A DNA stretch of 64,000 nucleotides from Haliclona indistincta. Lineage: Eukaryota > Porifera > Demospongiae > Haplosclerida > Chalinidae. Numbering within the stretch: position 1 is the first letter of the stretch; each line of letters opens with the position of its first letter. The stretch lies in assembly GCA_964017065.1 (NCBI GenBank), contig OZ024783.1, positions 17,211,752 to 17,275,751 of the forward strand. The letters run 5' to 3'. Under the pieces are notes generated by a model. That model had not been told where the DNA came from. It made no database searches and worked only from the letters and a program-made list of their open reading frames with translations. This document shows positions 33,645 to 46,300 of the stretch, one piece after another. The translations under genes were made by a program, and so were the position numbers.

Positions 33645-34885
33645 AGAAATTAAAAAGATTTCTATCGAAATCAAAAGGATGTAGTGATGAAGAAATCTAC
33701 CATTGGTTCACAATGTAAACCAACAAGGAACAAGCATAGAATGGTAACACGATTGACTTGCTAACAGACCATAGATCCCTACATCAGTGGCTGCTGTGGC
33801 CAGACTATAGCTAGTTAAGCTATTTACTGTTGACTGACACTTTGAATAGAATTCAGCTTGTGACAAAATATTGATCTTATGTACAGCCACTGATTTAGGG
33901 ATCTATGGTCTGTTAGCAAGTCAATCGTGTTACCATTCTATGCTTGTTCCTTGTTGCTTTGCATTGTGAACCAATGGTAGATTTCTTCATCACTACATCC
34001 TTTTGATTTTGATAGAAATCTTTTTAATTTCTTGTTTGTGTCCTTTTTTCTTTTTAGTGAAGTGCAGTTCAATATCATGCATGTACGGAGAAGTCTTTGT
34101 TTCCACCATTAGTTTAGTATTCCTGTTATTGATGGCTTTAATTTTCTTAAATTTGTAGCTAAAATTGTATCGGGTCTGCCTACATGTAGTCGCCAACGCA
34201 TGCATGCAGTGCATACGAGCGCTAGCCCCGCCCACACTTGGTTGTAGCGGTTATGTTTATCTGGAAAGTGTAGAATGGCGATCCTACACGAGCTTAACGT
34301 TCTTCGAAGACTCCAGACAAATGCCGGGTGTGTGTTCTCCGTGATAGTGATCCACACGGCGCAGCGATACTTTAGCTGCTTGGTCACGTGCGCTACCCAT
34401 TGCTTGGTCACGTGCGTATTCCGCAATCACAATAATGGCGTCTAACACTAAGCTGACAATGGATCAAATCGCGGCACTTAGATCGCCGTTACGCTAAAAA
34501 CAAAGCTCAAAAGGCACGTGCCAGGAGAATTTCACGACTGTTCGTGGATGTTTTGGTCTCGGCACTGCTCGCGTAAAGGCGCTAGGCGAGTGGAAGAAAG
34601 AAAGAAAGAAGAAGAAAGAAAGAAGAAAACGAAGATGACGAAACTCGATTTTCACCGTTTCCAGGTTCGTCACTTTAGTAACAATTTCGAGCAATCTCCT
34701 TGCTACTGTAAGATGGGGCAACGCCAGAGAGCAGATCTAAGTGTCCTAAGACGTATAAAATTCAACACCAGGCGAAATATCAGCGTTTGAACGCTAATAC
34801 ATTGTATGTAGCCGCCATCTTGTTTTCTCGTTCATCCCTACATAGGGAGTCACTACCGTGCCTCCCTAATACAACAAACTGCACA
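33645..34885 (+). repeat. 1.2-kb interspersed repeat containing hairpin copy 2
   Basis: 33645-34033 is the AAATTAAAAAGATTTC hairpin (inverted arms of about 150 bp). The following 850 bp, to CATCCCTACATAGGGAGTCA, matches 60220-61050 in the same order and orientation. It includes a G/A-rich AAGAAAG tract and an ATGGCGTCTA...CTGACAATGGATCA start-like segment that is interrupted after about 21 codons. This looks like a mobile unit or a duplicated segment. No full gene is visible. Confidence 0.65.
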
Positions 34886-35278
34886 ATGCAGAAGGTATTA
34901 AATTTCTGCGTACTTGTACCTCTAACCAGCTCACATGCACAGTTCAAATACAATGTAGCGCTCTGGTGAGGGATGATTAGCTACTTTATCCGATTGTGCA
35001 TAATGAGTTCAGCAAAAACATAACTTTTCAACTAAATTGTATTGACAAAAATTAATAATTAATTTTTATACCGAAATAAAAAATAGTTTAGTCTTGTGTG
35101 AAGTGAATGGTGAGTTATGTCCATCGTCATGACAACATTATGATAACTGGATGTTATTAATAATATAGGTAGTGGTAGTGTAGTAGTGATCATGATGTGA
35201 GTGGTTGATGACAGCATTGTGATTCTGCAGTATAGGAACAACACACATGACTCACAATGATGCAGTCACAACTCACCA

Positions 35279-38200
35279 TCAGTTAGTGCTGATCCTGTTA
35301 GCCAGCTCATGCTCTCCCATCCTCTGCAGTGCAGCTCTCAACACACTCCATGAAGGGTTATTAACATTGTCTTGTTGTTGCAGCCATGCTAAGAGCATGT
35401 CCATTCTGCATTCATCTGGTTTGTAGTGACGATGTGTCTCAATATCGGTAAGTGTTGGTTGATACAATAGTCCCAGGGTCAGACCAAGCTTCTTCCAGTC
35501 ACTGACACTATCCACAACCTCTAACACATCTACTAGATCTCCAGTACCTGCAAAGTAATAATAGAGACACTCTCTCCATCATGTGGTGTAACTCACTGAG
35601 TGTTCTAGAATGGTCACCACTAACACCAGCAGCAGCTGTGGCTTTCCTTAGCAGCTGTGGCTGTGGCTTTCCTTAGCTTAGATGAACCTTCATAAAGTAA
35701 CAAGTTTGAAACAGATATCAGCAACAGAGTATATCTGATAATTTTGATCACCTTCTTCTGATGACTGGTGCTGTCGTTTTTTAGCCACACCTACTCTCCT
35801 CAGATCATCTACACATAAGACACATCATCAATACATACAGTCATGTCTCATTGTACTGTCTACACTACAAGATCAACAGGGACACTCTTCCTGGTTAAAC
35901 TCACTAAGAATTTTAGAGTGGTCACCAGTAGCTGTAGGTAGCTGTGTAGTGGCAGTAGCTGTGTGACAGATGATGTCCTTCAGCTCAGTCGTCTCTATAG
36001 AACCATACAATAACTCTAATACACTGCAATGGTTCACAACATGTACTGGAGTGGTCACCACAACAACAACAACACTGAACTATGTTACACAACATGTACT
36101 GTACTATAGCTGTACATGAAAAAGAGAATCAACTCACTTGATCTAGAAACGTCACCACTAACACAACCAGCAGCAGCTGTGGGTAGCTGTGTAGCTGTGT
36201 GACAGCTCTCCAGTTCAGTCACCTTCTGTATACAAACAAGCAAAGAGTACTATAGGCTACAACACACATGTACTTACAGAGAACCAGCACTTGTGCTTGT
36301 TCTCTAAACCAACTGGTCCTTCTCGACAATCTCGTATAGAACAGATCACGTTTCGTGGCTTGGTTTTTGAGCGGCAGCGTGCAGGATGAGGGCGTCTACC
36401 TGACTGCACAGCGTGAGGACAGTAGAACCCAAAATCCCAGCGCACATCTCGAGTGTGAGGATAGAGTGAACCAACTTCACAGAACATTGTCCATAGTTGG
36501 CGACGACACTCCAGGATCAAGCGTGGGTTGATGACGGCATCAGTAAGAATACGAACCTCCATGTGACCAACCAGACTACGAATCTCAACATGAACCAATC
36601 CTTCTTCTCTGTCGTCGCTAAAGTAAAAGCGAATTCGATTTCTAAATCGATTGAGCTCATCCAAGCTCCAATTCTCATTTTGAGAGAATCTGACAACTGA
36701 GGCTTGGAACTGGCCAAGAGGGACAAAGCCAGTAGCTGGTATGAGGAGGAGAGGAGAATAGAGGAGACCAGAGAGGAGCTTGGGGTCACTGGACGTCAAA
36801 TTGTGGTCGGGGTAGAGGAGGCATGGCAGAAAGTACACCTCTTCTTCACTAGCCGATCGAGCATTCTTGTAGAGGATATAACACGACTCTAGTAGCTCCA
36901 CGATCTCATCAGTCGGGATTCCCTTCTCGTCAGTAGAGGATTCACTGCATGCCTTGTTCATCAGACGTTGAGAAACCTCTCCTGTGAGTCGCATGTGTTT
37001 AGCTGTCTCTGGTTCCCCTCTCACTGCTCCAAATGCAGACACAAACAGCTCTGCTGGCGGCTTCATAATCAGGTTAACATTCACAATAACACGCTTGCCA
37101 AGCTTCATCAACCGACCATAGTAAAGGATAGTGCCATACTTGTCGTGCAGGTACTGGAGGACACCTTTCAGGTCTGCTCTGGAGATGCCACAATGCTCAG
37201 CTAGTACTGCACACTCTTCTAGAGAGCACCATCCTGGAGATGGATCGAATCTCATGCGCAGTATTAGGTGGAGCATTAATGCACCTGTTGGAACCTGCTG
37301 TGGAGTAAACCGCTCGTGGACTATTCTAGTTATCAGTTCACGAAGACCCTCAATATCGCTGGAGTCTGTACTCACGTTGTTGAGTGGATGAATGTATCTC
37401 TTCTCCTCTCCTGGCTTGTTGACTGAGCACAGAACATCTCTCCTCATGAAGTAGTAGTTTTGGAAGGATTGCTGAATGGAGCGGTCTAGAGTGAGAACAG
37501 CTGCCTCACTGGTCTGGTCGAGGTGAGTGCCAATGAGAATGGCTGCCGGCTTGTGGTCTGGACTAGTCTGGAGTGAGGAGATGCTGCACAGAGCACGCTG
37601 GATGATCTCTCTGATAGTGTACTCTGACCTATATTGTATTGAACTGGACCCATCAGCTCTGTACACTACTGTGTAGGGTGAGTCTAGATCGTGAGTGACG
37701 TTGAAGAAAATCAGGTTTAGTGCCATGCCGTGCAATAGGAGAGGTAGGATCTCGTGAAACTCTGGCTGGCCGCCAATATCGATAAAGTGAAGAAAAGAAA
37801 GACTGTTTGTATTCTTGAGGAACTCCTGAATGGTCTTCCAGTCTTCATTTTTGACTAATTTAGTGAGTGCGGTGGCCACTAGCTCATCTTGTGTGCGATG
37901 AGTAAGATTGTCCCAATCCTGTATGAGGGTGGCAGGATCAGGTGAGCTGCTGGCAGCAGTGGATGGTCTGGTAGTGGACCTACTGCTGGAGGGTGCTGCA
38001 GCAGGGATGTTTAGAATACGGCTACACAAAGCTCGGCACTGTTCCTCCAGTCCCTGGCTCCTCCACCCTCCCTCAGACAAGAGCACAGATGATCGGTCAA
38101 CGCCACGATACAACTGGACAGTAATTGGAGCGTCTATACCGGTACTGGGAACAATCTCGTCTGGTGATATGTGAACGATCTCGTGAGTGAGACGACGTCG

Positions 38201-40295
38201 TGCTGTGGTTTTACCGACACGAGATGGTCCGATCATGAAACCCTTGAGTGAGCATACTGGTACACTACCCTGCTGATGAATGTGACGCTGGATAATATTA
38301 ACAGCAACTCCTACATTGATAATGATATTCATAATCACTGAGAGGATCTACAGTATCACAACAAAGCTAGTGTAGCTACTTATCATGTGACCACAGTATC
38401 TATCACAACACAGCTAGTGTAGCTACTTATAATGTGACCACAGTTTCTATAATAAATATCACAACTTGTTAACATACTTGAAAATTGTTTTTCGAGTGTT
38501 TACGTAAACAAATTTAACCCGGCGACTAAAGCTAATATCAAGAAAGGATCCATCGGTCCCTAATAACTAAGCTGTCTAGCTGCATACCAAGTCCAGTCGT
38601 GCTACAGAGTGCCCACAACGAGATTTTAGATTTCTTAGTAGATGAAGCCGCTCATTGGTTCGTGCACTAGGACAAAGTGCATGAAGCCATTGTTATTGCA
38701 AACGACAAAGTGCAGATTTGATCTCACTGGAGATGCAATGCTTGTTCAGCCAAACCAACACACATTATGCTACAAGCGCTTTTTTCAGGAAAACAATTTC
38801 TACTCGCTTGTGAGTGGGCGTGATATCCCATAACCTTAATTCCTCACGAAGTGACCAACCGCCCATGAGTGGTACAAACGATTTTTACCACTGCAAACTC
38901 CCAATGCAAATTGTCTGCACTGGAAGCTGAGAATGGTACAAACGAATTGTACCACTCATGGGCGGGTCAGGCAGCAACCGTGAATATATTTCATGGCACA
39001 TAGCAAGACAGTATAGTGCCTGCTTTGCCGACGATTTAGGTAACGTGCATGCCCTAGCAGAAGGTGAAGAGCTCTGTAGTGCGCACCTTATGTACAGAAC
39101 GAGCACACTAACGCTAGTGGGACTCTGAAAAAGCAATAACAAAAAAATTAATGTATTGTTCCTCGTGTAACATTGGATTTGCTTCCCGTCGAGTAGTTAA
39201 AAAAAGACCACTCGGTCAACGCCCTTGTGGTCTATTTTTAACCACTCGCAATGTCATCCATTAACTATTACAGTATTAGTGTAGCTAATACTATTGCAAC
39301 ACAGCTAGTGTAGCTACTTATCATGTGACCACAGTATCTACAATATCACAACACAGCTAGTGTAGCTACTTATCATGTGACCACAGTATCTACAATATCA
39401 CAACACAGCTAGTGTAGCTACTTATCATGTGACCACAGTATCTACAATATCACAACATGTATTATGTAGACACACTTACAAGAACATGTAAAAATCACTT
39501 TGCACATGTACAAACAAAATGTAAAATGGATCATGATCTGTACTTCACAAGAGCTGAAGCAGCCAGAGTAAGCAATGAAGAGACAACTGATACTATCATT
39601 CATTCTAGAAAATGGCTCAGAGTGTCATGTGAGTACTCATCAAATGCTGTGGTAAGCTCTCTACGCTACACAGGACTAGCCACATACTATACTCAATGAC
39701 TCATATCAAAGGAGCTTGGATGATGATGACACACAGGATATCAGACACTAAGTATATGTTATACCATGCCTACCCGTGGTGTATCACGAATACACAAAGC
39801 AATAACTATTAATCCCGAGGGTGTAGCCCGAGGGATTAATGGTTATTGCTGAGTGTATTCATGATACACCACAGGTAGGCATGGTATAAATATAACTGAC
39901 TTGTATCATGGCAACCACAATACCCACTGATGTCTGTAGGTTTCTATAGGATAAGGGCGGCTTGCGCACTCTTTATAGTTTACTGGTGAGGTTGACTCGC
40001 AACTCTCACCCCTTTCTATTTTTCTCTCTGGGAGGTAGATCATTTCTATGATCTTTTTTGCCCAGTGGGAGTCATGTGACTTCCCGTGGAATATCCAGAT
40101 ATACCACAGGAAATCACATGATAAACCGTGGAATATCTAGTTATTCCACAGGAAATCATGTGACTTTCCATGGTATATCTAAAATACACCACTGGCGGTG
40201 CCTTTGAAAATAAGGCTTCCTATGGTACAATGAAGTGTGTCTTATAATGTTGACGATGATGGTGGTGGTGGTGGTGGCGGTGGTGGTGGTGGTGG

Positions 40296-40327
<32 letters not shown>

Positions 40328-43300
40328 GAGTTAGTGATGCAGAGCACCACATGGAGTGTGACTACTGTGCTGACTCAATATGAGACACTACCAATACACT
40401 GTAAGATGGTGGAATCAATAGAGTGTGTGTGGCTAGCTCAGTCTCACCAGGTGATGTGGGAGGGGCACCAGACTCACTAGGTCGTGGTCGGGTGGATGCT
40501 GAGAGAGAGAGAGAGAGAGATGAAGAGTCGTGCATGTTACTAGAATAATTCATTGCAGTATAGTACATGAGTATATAGTATTAGTATGTTGACTATGGTA
40601 ATAGTAGGTGTGGTCAGACTCTACAACACTTCATAGCTCAGTAGCTCATGTTATCATGTACTGACCAGCTCTCTCCAGCAAGTCCACAATGTCTTGATGA
40701 TTCATATGTCTCGCGTCATCAAGTGGAGTATCACCATCCTATAGTGTAACAATAGAACAGTGTGAGTCATGACACACACACACAAACCAAAATAAGTAAT
40801 GGACTAGCTCAGTTAACCCTTTAATTACTAAATTATCCAGCTGAAATTTTAACCTCGTAAATGCTGACCACTTCTCTCGTGAATATCTAGTGTGTCTTTG
40901 TGCTACTGGTCTCAAATTTGCGTCCTTTTACGCCAGTGAGTAGCCGCAATTGCCCACACTCAAGTCGGTCAATATGCCCCTCCCACTTCAAAAGTGAAGC
41001 CGATAAAGTGCAACGACCTCGTCAAATTTTGCTCAAAGTTAGTACTTTGGGGCTGGCTACTGAAAAGTACACACAAATAGCAGTGGTTTTGGTGAGTGCA
41101 AAATGTAGCCCAGATCATAGAGAATGCACAAAAATGTGTTTGCGAGCACCCTGAAGCCATAAAATGTCCAAATTTTCTTGTCAGCCGTTTTGCTTTTCCT
41201 GGAATGTTGTGAAATTTGCACTGAAGCTATAGAAAATGCAGTCGCCATAACGTTTAGCGCAGGGAGCGCGCCGAAAACCGGTCAATTTTTTGCGGTTATT
41301 TGTATTCTTCAATTTGGCTTAATTTTTGGATATTTTAACACTTTTTGATAAAGTTATGGTGTCTGAAGTATGTATGTCGCCAAATGGCGACAATAGGGGT
41401 TAAAGGGTTAAGTAACAATGACTTTGCAATCAGTTCATTTCAATACATACTGTAACCAGAAACACACCCAAACTGCATAAACTGATTCTAACATAGCTTG
41501 AACCATACATGAACATAAAATACACTTCCACACTCTACATGACCCCGCCCCCTGTACCACACCATGGAAGGTGTGGTCCTTGTATCAGATGGTGGCTGAT
41601 ATTGTTGTGTAACTGTGCTGTGAGTGTCTTTGTGGTAAACATGTCTCATATCTCTCACACATGTTCTTTGAATAGAGGATTCTGTGAACCATCGATACAG
41701 TAATGGATAGGGATTGGTAATGGAAGGGTTAAATCATACACTGACATCATAATGGTGGGTATAGCTACAAGACCCATGGCAAGGATGAATTACAGGGACA
41801 GTGGCTGAACTGGTTCAGTGAGCACGTATAGACGACAGCAAGGTTATTCACTAGAGTAGTGATCCTAGACCACTCTATCAGCCAAGCTTGTCTTTATGCT
41901 GATAGGTGACTTTGACAAAACTACTACTCACCTCACTCTCAATTCACTGATTATAGAAGGTATTGTATGCGATAATTAGAGTAAATTATAGATCACTGCT
42001 TCTATTTGTTAGTATAATTTGGTATCACAGAGGACAAGTATAGCTAACAAACACTTGGTATAAAGACAGCTTAAGAACTTATATCTTCTTCAGAGTGGTA
42101 CAGAGACACATGCAGGCTCATGTATCTACATGTATGGTGTAATCTACAGTAAGCACTTTACGATAGTATAGTAGTTGTATTGTATTTCATGAGAACAGCT
42201 TTGTTCAAGAACACAACATATCAATATCACTAGAAACACATGTACTCACATTAGTGGTTGTATCGATAGCTGCACCTGATGCTATTAGGATTTCAGCTAT
42301 AGCTGTGTGACCACAGGCTGCAATGAAATGAAGTGCTGTCCGACCATTCTATAGAATAAACAACAAGTGAAGAGCACATGGTTATTGAGTGTGAAGTGGT
42401 GTCAAGCACAACACATGGTAACTGGTCTTGTTGGTAATAACACAGTAACTAGTGTATTACAGTATCAGACGATGGCTTGTGTACCAGTACAGTATGACAC
42501 ATAGTGTCTACACATCACAAGAAATACTATTATCATTTGACATGTACTGCAATAATCTGCTAGCTATACATGTATGATATTATACACAAAGTCATGTGTA
42601 CAATTGTCATACATGTAAATCACTGCATGTTTTACAAGTTAGTAGCTACATGCTTTGGTACCACAAAGGACAAGTACAATGGAAGTTTATGCATAGGACA
42701 GCAAAACCAAAAGTATGATGTTGACCAATGAGCACATGCACCTTGAATAAACTTGACCAAAAATTGAATTGGTCAGTGCTTACTTCCAATTTTGACATAG
42801 TCTATGCAAAAACTTAGAAAACCGCTGTACAGCTAACAGTGAGTTTACACTAGAGCTGGGAATGGTTCCAGAACTGCTCTAAGCTCTATACTAGTGTAAA
42901 CAGGCACGCAACTATTTCAAATTGTTCCATTGAAACTAGGACTTGCTTGTGAATAGGTTGAAAACCCGATAAAACCAGTTTAAGGACTGTTCTGCTGCTA
43001 ATGTAAACAGAATAGTTCCACAAGAAACCATTCATTACACTAAATCTGTCAGCATTTTCAGCTAGCACACGACTGGAATATGATCCATGAGAACGAGTAA
43101 AATAGAGATGTGTCAAGGAATAGCAGAATAAAGCTGTTGATTGAATTTAAAACAAGCATCCTGAACACATCAGGAGCACATAATGGGAGTGCAAAGTATT
43201 AGAGTAAGAGTGGGAAGCGCCAAGGCAATGGATTAAAAATGGGACTCTATACACATGTTATTAAGGATAGACTAGATGATGGCTGGAGTTATTCAATTTG

Positions 43301-46300
43301 TTTCATATTTGCTGCAAACTGGTAGTCAGACATTTTTAGGAGGTAAGGAGCTGCCACAAGACCATTTTTAATGCTTGCTACCTTCACTAGATACTGCTAA
43401 ATGGAGACACGAGTGAAAGCTATGTTCGCAGGTCGACATTTACAGCTAATGTGTGAGCATGTGGCTATCGTCTGGAAACCATCACATGAATAATTATATA
43501 GAAAGCTGAACTGACCGTCCAGCTCCTACCAAACCAAGCTGTCAGTGTAGTAGCTCAACATCAAACACCAACCATCATCCAGTCTATCTTTAATAATTAG
43601 GTGAAGAGTTCCGAATTTTAATCATATGTGTGGGTGCTTCCCTCTCCTACTCTAATACTTCACACACTCATTATGTGCTCCTGAACTCCTGAACCTGATC
43701 ATGACACGGAGAACTGCTGTGTTATAAAGTGAGAAAGAGACTCAATGAATTATTTTTTTAGTGCAAACAGTGATATAACTGTTCTTTTTGTTAGCAGTGA
43801 GTATATTCTCGGTGGTACCTACTATGACGATGTGTTTCACAGTTCACATGAGTTGATAATCGATCTCAACAAGAATAGATTACAGCAGCAAAAATTAAAA
43901 ACACAAAAGAGGAGGATAACTGAACTGAAACACACACTCCTTAAATACTCAACTGAATTAACATGTGCATCTAGAATGATCTACAGACAAATCAGTACCA
44001 CAGACAAAACCACACTAGACTAATAATATTTATTACAAACACGTTAAGATAAACTATTAAACCACTGAATACAAGACAAATTAATTATTACAAAATAACA
44101 TGTACAACACTTTTGAATTGTTTTAGGAACAGATCTGAAACGGATTTATTGCAATGATATTCATGCACCAAACAACACAGTGATGGTTTAGAGCTAAGCT
44201 CAGGCAATGGTATAGTCTTTTTCATATCAAAATCTATGCTTGGTATGCAGTTTCTTGGGTATTATCTAGTTCTGCAAAGCTTCGGGCAGAGATGTTGGGT
44301 ATAAGCTTCATCGTGATGGGTACTGTTCACCAGTTTTTGTCACTATAATTAATTTACAATGGACTTTAGACAAGAATGCTTGTTGTGCAGCGCTATGTTG
44401 GAGAGGACACGCACTGTCTCTTGAGCGGATGTAGGACCACTGGTACATAGCAGTTTTGCTCACTGCTATCACATAGTTTTCTAGAATTTAATTTACTCAG
44501 AGCATCTCTTTGCAATAATTATATGCCAGCATCTAGGTTCTTAGCTCTAGGAGAAAAGCTACCTTCAAATGATGGTCTGATTGGACATGAGCATACTACA
44601 GAACTGTGATGTTTGTATTTTGTGAATAATAATTATTGCGACCTTAAGATCAAAGGCCGCTCAGTGGGTATGTCTCGTATACCATAGGCAATACGAGTAA
44701 TTTTCAGGAAGTGACGTCACATAGCAACACCGTAGCAACAAGATGATATCATAGAAAAAACGCATGAGACTACACTGCCGTCATTCAGCAACACGCCTTT
44801 GCTGACTTCTATGGAGGCTCTACCACCTTGAACACTTAATTCGACTAGTAAGCATAAGAGGAAGATCATAAGAGGCAGTACGCGATATAACTTAGGGTGA
44901 TAACTTTACAGCCCTAGGCAATATTGCGCACCATGTCAGCAGCCATGGGTTAACATATTCAGGCAAATACTATCATCACCAACTCATGCAGGCTCATGTA
45001 TCTACATGTATGGTGTAATCTACAGTAAGCACTTTACGATAGTATAGTAGTTGTATTGTATTTCGTGAGAACAGCTTTCGTGTTCAACAACACAACATAT
45101 CAGTATCACTAGACACACATGCATGTACTCACATCATTGGTTGTATTGATTGATATTCCAGCTGCAGTCAGGAGCTCAGCTACAGCTGTCGTACCATTGA
45201 ATGCACTGAAATGAAGTGCTGTCCATCCATACTATATAATAAACAACAAGTGCATGAAGAGCACATGGTTATTGAGTGTGAAGTGGTGTCAAGCACAACA
45301 CATGGTAATTCTTGTAGGTATAACAAAACCAGTTTGTGTACCAGTACAGTATGACACATAGTGTCTATGTTATGACCCGATTCACAACTTGTCCTGATTC
45401 GACCATGTTTTATGTTTCGGTTCATAACCATGCAACAAAGTTGACCTGCTTTAAAACCGATAGCATTAAAGCTATACGTATGCACAATCTCGTGCCTCGA
45501 GAGCCATTATATAGCATGCTATAGCCTAGCTGCTGACCCTCGCTAAGCCTATTGATAGGTGTGGAGAGGGTCAGCAACTAGACTGAGAGCACACTAGTCT
45601 GCACACTACTGACAGGCGGTCATTAGCACTCATGCAACTTAGAAGCATGGTTATTGAGATAAGTAAGTCGTACTATATACAGCTGTTTTATAAACTACAA
45701 ATACACAACTAGCTATAATCAATACACAGTTCTTTATAGACATGTTGGATAGTGACAGTATGACAGCCTGTATGCACAAGCAAATTATAAGAACAAAATT
45801 TGCAGTGCAATTTATAGTGCTAGAGAATCAATGTGTCTCCTAGCTAGCCCATTTGCTGTCAGTAAAATAGTGATAAAATCTGGTGTTCAGCTTTATTAGA
45901 TTCCACTTTAGTATAATTATGCCGAACACTTATTATTTGAAATAGTATTTCTGTACAACATGCTTGCACAATAAACATCTTGTGTACCAACACTAGCAGT
46001 TGAAATGATCTCTTGACAGGAGGGAAGTACTCGAGAATGAATATACATGACTCCTCTATGCTATTGTTCCAGCTCATTTGGACAAGTGCTGAACACATGG
46101 TGCCTTTATGAACGTACCGTTACCATTACTACCGTTATGTTTGCGCTAACATGTTAACATGCTCCAAATCCAGGCAAGACATCAAATACTATTATCATTC
46201 AACATGTACTGCAATAATCTGCTAGCTATGAATGCTATTGTGCCGGTATATTAGTGATTGTACTGTGACAATCTAACATATACCTTATTACTGGCGTTGA

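Noticed and set aside
35994..36061. Longer version of ANK-ROCO exon 10 using the acceptor near 36024
   Set aside because: That acceptor puts a stop codon in the incoming phase; the CTATAG acceptor at 35995 is in phase and preserves the repeated TEL motif.
39457..39699. 80-codon plus-strand frame in intron 7 of the ANK-ROCO gene
   Set aside because: It overlaps the end of a tandem repeat, has no domain, and is antisense in an intron.
40235..40480. Val/Met-rich frame of 81 codons
   Set aside because: It crosses a GGT/GAT microsatellite inside an intron.
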